Source: Acholoe squamosa (lineage: Eukaryota; Annelida; Polychaeta; Phyllodocida; Polynoidae). Taken from it: a stretch of DNA of 64,000 bases. Of the stretch, positions 60,901 through 64,000 are shown piece after piece. Position numbers and translations under genes: made by a program. The first letter of the stretch is position 1. Each line of letters begins with the position of its first letter. The stretch is taken from assembly GCA_949317995.1 (NCBI GenBank), contig OX439045.1, positions 43,853,693 to 43,917,692 of the forward strand. The letters run 5' to 3'. The notes beneath the pieces are model-generated. The model was not told the DNA's origin. It saw only the letters and a program-made list of their open reading frames with translations, and ran no database searches.

Positions 60901-61680
60901 CTCCACACCTTAAAATGCATAGGTATTATAAGTTTTAACATGTCCAAGTCATGAACATTCGACTCTATCATAGGCTGTAGTTTATGTCTCAAATCTCTAC
61001 TCTGCAGCTGATGAAATGTTAAATATAATATATAGTAATGAAGAACAACCAAACATCCGCCATTTGTAGTGTAGATTTCCATATACTTAAAAAAGGACTT
61101 TGTCGACAAAAATCAACCTTCATATATATTCTACTTCCTATGACATACATACACTAAAAGGATATTTCCTGTTTCCTCCCCTTTTAGAAGACGTCGCGAC
61201 CTACCCCGGAAGTCTCAGGTTCCGCCGCCACTTCCGGTTGTTGAGACGGGGGTCAGTGAAGACTATAAGAAGGCCCTGTACGGCTACTCCCGCCAAAAGA
61301 GCGGCGGCCCCGGCTCCGACATCTACTGGAGTCGTAGGGAGCCAGGAGGTGTCATGACAGAGAACGAATATGCCTCAATTCAAGATGGCTTCCCTCCAGT
61401 GTCGCCAACCGGAACTGCTATGCCGGAAGTTGACTTTTCCCAGCATCAAGGCCAGTCGTCGTTCCCTCCGCCGCCCTACCGCGACGGCCAGGTGCCTGTG
61501 CACGGCCAACATCCGGGCCATTTCAATACCGGAAGTAGGGGGCAAAAACGCAATAGTCCACCGCGCATGCGCGAGTTGAGTCACAGCACGGCGTCCTTGG
61601 ATACGGAGGGACGGGAATACTTTGTGCTTGACCCAGAGGACACACGGGCTCACAAAATGGTACACATGGGCGATCGGTGA
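24036..61680 (+). CDS. SUEL lectin-CUB-sushi single-pass membrane receptor (seven coding exons, whole gene span)
   Basis: Seven coding exons (24036-24114, 44557-44841, 51691-52083, 54398-54550, 59140-59184, 60735-60816, 61188-61680) join without a stop into 509 residues. In order: signal peptide (1-26), SUEL/galactose-binding lectin (28-120, eight Cys), CUB (about 130-252, four Cys), sushi/CCP (255-302, four Cys), Gly-rich stalk, transmembrane helix (320-344), RRRR stop-transfer, and a 164-residue tail. All introns are GT..AG. Introns 1-5 are phase 1 and intron 6 is phase 2. The family logic gives a type I surface protein whose lectin and CUB modules bind glycans or proteins. Tail PPxY and YxxPhi motifs suggest WW-domain and clathrin-adaptor contacts, which is inference. 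I recognise no named orthologue. Additional alternative exons in the long introns cannot be excluded. Confidence 0.88.
24645..24920. repeat. G-rich/C-rich low-complexity stretch
   Basis: Runs of GGTTTGG, GGGTTGG and GGGAGGGAGG on the + strand create overlapping long ORFs on both strands. The Pro-rich and Gly-rich translations mirror this composition and carry no domain. I read it as low-complexity intronic DNA. Confidence 0.45.
25646..25814. repeat. cluster of four G runs (10, 10, 11 and 11 G)
   Basis: G10 occurs at 25646-25655 and 25669-25678, and G11 at 25704-25714 and 25804-25814. The last two share a flank: both are preceded by CCT(T)ATG and followed by TT. The runs can in principle form intramolecular G-quadruplexes on the + strand. 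Confidence 0.8.
30931..30980. repeat. AAAT then AT microsatellite
   Basis: About four AAAT units lead into an AT run of about 18 units. The preceding ~100 bp end in ..GATGGGTCACAAATAAATAAAT, like the tail of a retroposon, but no target duplication was found. Confidence 0.85.
32027..32039 (+). promoter_or_regulatory. near-match to CTCF core motif
   Basis: CCACCAGATGGCC fits CCASYAGRKGGCR at 12 of 13 positions. It lies in a CpG-rich patch (about 31,990-32,430) of intron 1. This is a motif match only. Confidence 0.3.
38632..38645. promoter_or_regulatory. perfect palindromic RFX X-box
   Basis: GTTGCCATGGTAAC is a perfect 14-bp palindrome fitting GTNRCC-NN-RGYAAC. It starts 28 bp before the first CTCF-core match. 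RFX sites often mark ciliary gene promoters and enhancers across animals. Confidence 0.5.
38660..38672 (-). promoter_or_regulatory. CTCF core motif match 1
   Basis: The minus strand reads CCACTAGGTGGCG, which fits CCASYAGRKGGCR at all 13 positions. It has the same orientation as the second site 112 bp downstream. Confidence 0.5.
38772..38784 (-). promoter_or_regulatory. CTCF core motif match 2
   Basis: The minus strand reads CCACCAGATGGCA, fitting CCASYAGRKGGCR at all 13 positions, in the same orientation as the site at 38660. Confidence 0.5.
41187..41200. promoter_or_regulatory. RFX X-box match
   Basis: GTCGCCATGGCAAC fits GTNRCC-NN-RGYAAC at every fixed position and is palindromic except for one base pair. 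It lies at the end of a CpG-rich stretch, 40.8-41.2 kb. Confidence 0.42.
41771..41828. promoter_or_regulatory. E-box, CRE and YY1 motif cluster
   Basis: CACGTG (41771-41776) abuts a full CRE, TGACGTCA (41777-41784). GCCGCCATCTTG (41817-41828) matches the YY1 consensus. The cluster is embedded in CpG-rich DNA (41.6-41.95 kb). Such combinations are typical of housekeeping-type promoters, but no transcript is visible. Confidence 0.4.
43171..43185. repeat. G15 homopolymer
   Basis: Fifteen consecutive G residues in intron 1. Confidence 0.85.
44557..44841 (+). CDS. coding exon 2: SUEL / D-galactose-L-rhamnose-binding lectin domain
   Basis: The exon follows a CCTTTCAG acceptor and ends at AAAG/GTGAGT; both borders are phase 1. 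Residues 27-121 form a complete SUEL lectin domain. Eight cysteines (32, 41, 62, 72, 84, 90, 105, 119) match the family, the hallmark ANYGR is at 52-56, CSGRRQC at 84-90, and PCPEDFKSYLEAGYDC closes the domain. The related segment AxYGR lines the sugar pocket in rhamnose-binding lectins and latrophilin-type receptors. The usual DPC before the last strand is replaced by PPC, so sugar binding is not assured. The open frame runs upstream to 44442, but only from a GTG inside the intron; the splice acceptor defines the true start. Confidence 0.93.
45215..46067. mobile_element. TIR element with GGGAGTC word arrays
   Basis: The ends are TACACAGAGAAAATAAAG and, inverted from the right, TACACAGAGAGAATAAAC. 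The word GGGAGTC / GACTCCC is repeated many times in both orientations at 45235-45420 and again at 45848-46045. The central part (about 45,425-45,840) lacks the word. There is no transposase ORF. TA is present at both termini and may be the target duplication. The element sits in intron 2 just after the lectin exon. Confidence 0.75.
47290..47450. other. small CpG-rich patch in intron 2
   Basis: Contains GCAGTCCCAC..GTGCGGGACTGC, a short hairpin, then CATGGCGGCAACCAGATGGCC, which resembles YY1 and a partial CTCF core. It lies between the two TIR elements. No function can be assigned. Confidence 0.3.
47585..48775. mobile_element. TIR element with GTGTGTT word arrays
   Basis: The ends are TACACTGTAAGAAATGTGTG and, inverted from the right, TACACTGTAAATAATGTGTG: two mismatches in 20 bases. 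The word GTGTGTT (or AACACAC) occurs roughly every 10-20 bp at 47600-47825 and 48597-48765, with variants GTGAGTTA and GGGTGTTA. A core of about 770 bp lacks the word and has no transposase ORF. The layout matches that of the element at 45215, but with a different word. Confidence 0.78.
51691..52083 (+). CDS. coding exon 3: CUB domain
   Basis: The acceptor is CTCTATTGCAG and the donor GAGG/GTGAGT; both borders are phase 1. Residues 122-252 fit a CUB fold. Four cysteines sit at 130, 155, 196 and 214. The core APWVIKARPGQRINVTLLDF (160-179) matches the W.I.APpGqrI.L.F..F pattern, and the domain closes with GHELEVLIL..HFLLRYEG. One N-glycosylation sequon, N173-V-T, lies in the core. The acidic Ca-site pattern of many CUB domains is not obvious, so calcium binding is uncertain. 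CUB domains mediate protein or carbohydrate contacts in extracellular proteins. Confidence 0.88.
52084..54397 (+). other. intron 3 (2.3 kb)
   Basis: GTGAGT donor and CTTTCAG acceptor, phase 1. AT-rich, no TIR pair or exon seen. An imperfect AGAGCA tandem repeat lies at about 53,630-53,665. Confidence 0.8.
54398..54550 (+). CDS. coding exon 4: sushi (CCP) domain
   Basis: The acceptor is TGCCTTTCAG and the donor ACAG/GTAGGT; both borders are phase 1. Residues 253-303 contain four cysteines (256, 278, 289, 301) in the sushi spacing. FHVGC corresponds to the Y.C segment, WRVTCKKNTWVG to C...G.W, and the domain ends NCST. At about 48 residues it is slightly short for the family, but it has the invariant Trp (294) and the final Cys. 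N300-C-S is a possible N-glycosylation sequon. Sushi domains act as protein-binding spacers. The exon is visibly more CpG-rich than its flanks. Confidence 0.88.
56880..57150. promoter_or_regulatory. CpG-rich cluster: E-box palindrome, NRF1, ETS and near-CTCF motifs
   Basis: GGTCACGTGACC (56908-56919) is a perfect palindromic E-box. TGCGCATGCG (57081-57090) is an NRF1 site, and ACCGGAAG (57093-57100) an ETS site two bases further. CCGGTAGGGGGCG (57115-57127) fits the CTCF core at 12 of 13 positions. The set resembles a CpG-type promoter inside intron 4. Confidence 0.42.
58382..58440. promoter_or_regulatory. CCAAT, E-box, NRF1 and ETS motif cluster
   Basis: Within 60 bp lie ATTGG (inverted CCAAT), CACGTGAC (58401-58408), the full NRF1 palindrome TGCGCATGCGCA (58413-58424) and TTCCGG. 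This is the typical content of a housekeeping promoter. No ORF or first exon could be tied to it. It could drive a shortened transcript of the same gene or a non-coding RNA. Confidence 0.42.
59140..59184 (+). CDS. coding exon 5: short Gly-rich juxtamembrane stalk
   Basis: This 45-nt exon is flanked by TTATTTCCAG and TTTG/GTAAGT, phase 1 on both sides. It encodes GAGAGGNWPEVPVSF (residues 304-318). It carries no domain and gives a flexible linker between the sushi domain and the membrane helix. Skipping it would keep the frame, so alternative use is possible. It is called because it is bounded by good splice sites and preserves phase, not on homology. Confidence 0.72.
59185..60734 (+). other. 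intron 5 (1.55 kb)
   Basis: GTAAGT donor and CTACAG acceptor, phase 1. AT-rich, with no further feature seen. Confidence 0.78.
60735..60816 (+). CDS. coding exon 6: transmembrane helix
   Basis: The acceptor is CTTTCTACAG and the donor AAAG/GTAAGA. It enters in phase 1 and leaves in phase 2. It encodes residues 319-346. The hydrophobic run SIGIIILIALGIAGCILLAG then LICM (321-344) is one helix, with GxxxxxG and small residues that often pack helices in dimers. The next exon supplies RRRR, which places the following region in the cytoplasm by the positive-inside rule. Confidence 0.9.
60817..61187 (+). other. intron 6 (371 bp)
   Basis: GTAAGA donor and TTTTAG acceptor. It is the only phase-2 intron and the shortest, separating the membrane helix from the tail. 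Confidence 0.85.
61188..61680 (+). CDS. coding exon 7: cytoplasmic tail and stop
   Basis: The acceptor is CTCCCCTTTTAG. The exon completes Arg346 and runs to TGA at 61678-61680. The tail (346-509) is probably disordered and holds recognisable short motifs: RRRR after the membrane, VPPPLP (357-362, SH3-ligand type), PPPPY (439-443, a PPxY WW ligand), EYASI (Y407) and EYFVL (Y490) as YxxPhi sorting or phosphotyrosine sites, and several RxxS sites. The frame also opens at Met402 (61354), but that is internal. The motif functions are inferred from sequence alone. The exon is CpG-rich and contains a 12-bp palindrome, CGCGCATGCGCG. Confidence 0.9.
61562..61573. promoter_or_regulatory. NRF1-like palindrome within coding exon 7
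   Basis: CGCGCATGCGCG is a perfect 12-bp palindrome matching the NRF1 core. It lies in codons for PPRMRE of the tail. It may be coincidental in a CpG-rich exon. Confidence 0.25.
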
Positions 61681-63115
61681 GCTGCTCAGAGAGCTAGAAA
61701 TAGATGTGATGCCGCATTGAGGTCAAATGTATGACTTGCTCTTGGCTATATTGCCCAGAATATGAACTACCGGTTTGAAAACTGTGTAACACAAGCTGCC
61801 GAAACCGTTCAGAGGACCGAGTTTGAACTTTGCCAACATCGGCCACAACTGTAATACATAAGATAAACCTGTAAATAACTGTGCATTCTAAAGTGATGAG
61901 GAATGCTCTCAAAATGATGATGATATATTTATAACATGTGTATGTTTGTTAATACCTTGCTAATGCTGATAAGATAAGCAAGGAATCGTTATATTATTCG
62001 GCAATTGATATACCGTTGTAGCTTTTGTACGCAATGACGAGACGACGATGAATGAATGTTCACAAATAATGTAACTGTTTCTGTTTCTATCGAGGACGGG
62101 GTCCAACATTCGGGACGTCTTATAGGAACGTTCTCCGATACCCTACAATGATTTGAAAATATTATGGAGTATCAAATTATGTTGTATGACAGACGTACCA
62201 TAGACTCTGTTTGGTGACACGTCATGCTGTCAACCAAATCACCTACATGTATTGACCTTTTGAAGTCATACATTTGTACACAAATCGCCTTAGGCGTCTA
62301 CAAGTTTCCTATTTCGCCTAAATACAATCCTCATACATGTACATAATTCGTATGCTCGCCTCGTATACCCTCTGTCTATGCCTGAACCGAACAGACAAAG
62401 GACTCAGAAAATACAAAAAACATAGAAAGTACAATAACTGCAACAAAATGCCATTTCTGCAAGGCCTTAAAACTATATAGAGCGAGTGCTGATTCATACA
62501 ACTCAGCTCAGCCAGAGAACAATGCTTCATTTTAAATTGCACCGCAGTGGTTCGGCAATGCTCTGGTGATGGAGGAAAAATACAAAGAAATCAGCAGGCG
62601 GGGAGTTGTCTAAAGAAACATAAACGTGATTCAGGGTTGATTTGACTGCAAGATAGTGCAGACAATTTGAAATTGAACAGAGTCGATTCCGGTGGTCACA
62701 AATACCCTGCAATGAATCACGTTTGTTTCCCCCTTTCCTACAGTGTGATACGCGGTGGCCGACAAACAAACGTAGGTAATTATTTTGCCTCTGGATATAA
62801 TTACTGCCCTCTAACTTGATAAGACAGTTTTCATTTGTCAAATGAACTAATCTGGTTAAATTGAATCAGGCACCGCTAGAGATAGTAAGACTATGTGTTT
62901 TTTCTCTTATCTGTGCTGCGTCTAGGCGCCTGCGTGCTTTGGTGATACGATATGGAATCTCTGTTTATTATCACGGCACTGTGTATTCGTGCTGCCTTCT
63001 CAAGATGAGAGAAAAAAAATTAGTATAAAAGAATAACTCACACTAACCATCGTACATTTAAACTGGTGTCTATAATTTTTGTACAGAAATGCTAATAAAC
63101 TTATAAACAATGACA
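61681..63115 (+). other. probable 3' UTR
   Basis: The first exact AATAAA after the stop codon that I find is at 63094-63099, which would give a 3' UTR of about 1.4 kb. The sequence between is AT-rich and has no ORF of note. An earlier non-canonical poly(A) signal is possible. Confidence 0.4.
63094..63099 (+). terminator. candidate polyadenylation signal AATAAA
   Basis: A canonical hexamer in the sense direction, 1.4 kb after the receptor stop codon, followed by a TATAAA and then TG-rich sequence. Confidence 0.35.
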
Positions 63116-64000
63116 TCTGATTGACTTGCCTGATTCAGTGCTTAGCATACTAATAATGCCAGCATATTTCTCATCCATATATTTCGTTCACTATTGCCCA
63201 CTTTATAAACTTTTAGGAACCTCAGAGAAACCTCATTAGTGCAATTAGTCCATGGTAAAGTCTTATAGAGGCAATTAACCATACAGAATTAAGGCAATCA
63301 GTGTAGACAGTGAATAGCCTGACAATACATCGAATCAAACTTTCATACATGCATCATTATATTCATTAAATATTCGGATACATATAGGCACGTGTCTGTC
63401 CTTAATGATGACAAATGCAGGGCACCAACGTCGCAGTGGGTATCTACTGTAAAATTACAACCCTATGCCCCCACCCGTTTACGTGTATTCGAGAGTCCTT
63501 TGAAAAGATATATCATTTTTACTAAAAAAAATAACTTGTAAACAAATAACAACGACAACAAAATCAAGGCCTTAGACAACTCAAATTCACAAGACGTTAA
63601 ATCCAGTTCATGTAGCAACTCCGATTCCAATATTTACCATTTCATATACGTCATAAGGCAATAGTAAAGTCCAAAAATAGATGTACATAGAATGCAAGCT
63701 GCATACATAATCAGATGATATAGCCATACTTAAAATTATCTTCCGCTATTAAGGTAGCTCTAGATGCTCGGCATCTAAACGGCCACCTACTATGCCATAG
63801 AGTTCCCCTCCTTATGAATATGCATCAGCTTTACTACGCTAGGAAATATGTGCCATAATGGCAAAGATGAATTATTCATCTGATGTAATTAGGTAGATAG
63901 CAAGAATAACAACTACAACAACTACAGAAACTACAACAACAACCAAAATTGCCCAAACAAGATAGCTCTAACCAGAAATCCAGCAGTATATATAGTATAA
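63116..64000. other. gene-free AT-rich DNA
   Basis: No ORF or exon was recognised. It contains a second copy of the POU-dimer motif (63814-63825) and an ACAACT-type microsatellite at about 63,907-63,945. Confidence 0.45.
63814..63825. promoter_or_regulatory. POU-dimer (MORE-type) motif match
   Basis: ATGAATATGCAT, identical to the site at 23626-23637 upstream of the receptor's first exon. This is a motif match only. Confidence 0.3.

Overview
This window is animal (metazoan) nuclear DNA. It has long introns with canonical GT/AG borders, phase-matched exons that each encode an extracellular module, tRNA-derived and other short retroposons, many terminal-inverted-repeat (TIR) elements, microsatellites and patchy CpG-rich blocks. 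Nothing prokaryotic is present: no operons, no packed ORFs and no CRISPR array. The composition and the lectin/CUB/sushi gene suggest a marine invertebrate bilaterian (lophotrochozoan, ambulacrarian or cephalochordate). The species cannot be fixed from the sequence alone.

Only one gene could be supported. It runs on the + strand from about 24.0 kb to 61.7 kb, with a possible 3' end near 63.1 kb. Seven coding exons join without a stop into a 509-residue type I membrane protein: signal peptide (exon 1), SUEL/galactose-binding lectin domain (exon 2), CUB domain (exon 3), sushi/CCP domain (exon 4), short Gly-rich stalk (exon 5), transmembrane helix (exon 6), and a 164-residue cytoplasmic tail with proline-rich, PPxY and YxxPhi motifs (exon 7). 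Every splice site is canonical. Introns 1 to 5 are all phase 1, the signature of exon-shuffled extracellular modules. The function is inferred to be a carbohydrate- or protein-binding surface receptor or adhesion molecule. I do not recognise a named orthologue.

Layout: 1-23.5 kb is gene-free DNA packed with mobile elements. These include TIR elements at 2.2-2.5, 2.5-4.7, 7.4-8.7, 10.5-11.4 and 15.2-15.5 kb, a large inverted repeat at 9.7-10.4 kb, tRNA-like sequences at 3.6-4.4 and 21.6 kb, a retroposon with a perfect 14-bp target duplication at 8.4 kb, and paired palindromes at 22.3-22.7 kb. From 23.5 to 24.0 kb is the presumed promoter/5' UTR. Intron 1 (20.4 kb) contains a CpG-rich block at 38.3-39.3 kb with an RFX X-box and two full CTCF-core matches, and further CpG-rich clusters near 41-42 kb. 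Intron 2 holds two more TIR elements. Intron 4 holds two promoter-like clusters (NRF1, ETS, E-box and CCAAT motifs). The last 2.3 kb is 3' UTR and gene-free DNA.

The most unusual pattern is a set of TIR elements that share the ends TACAC(A/T)G...TA. Each carries its own private short word (GGGAGTC, GTGTGTT, CTGTAAAT/ACAG or GATACTCA), repeated in both orientations next to both ends and flanking a core without the word. The second is the dense candidate regulatory/insulator block inside intron 1. All transcription-factor sites are motif matches read by eye, not demonstrated binding.
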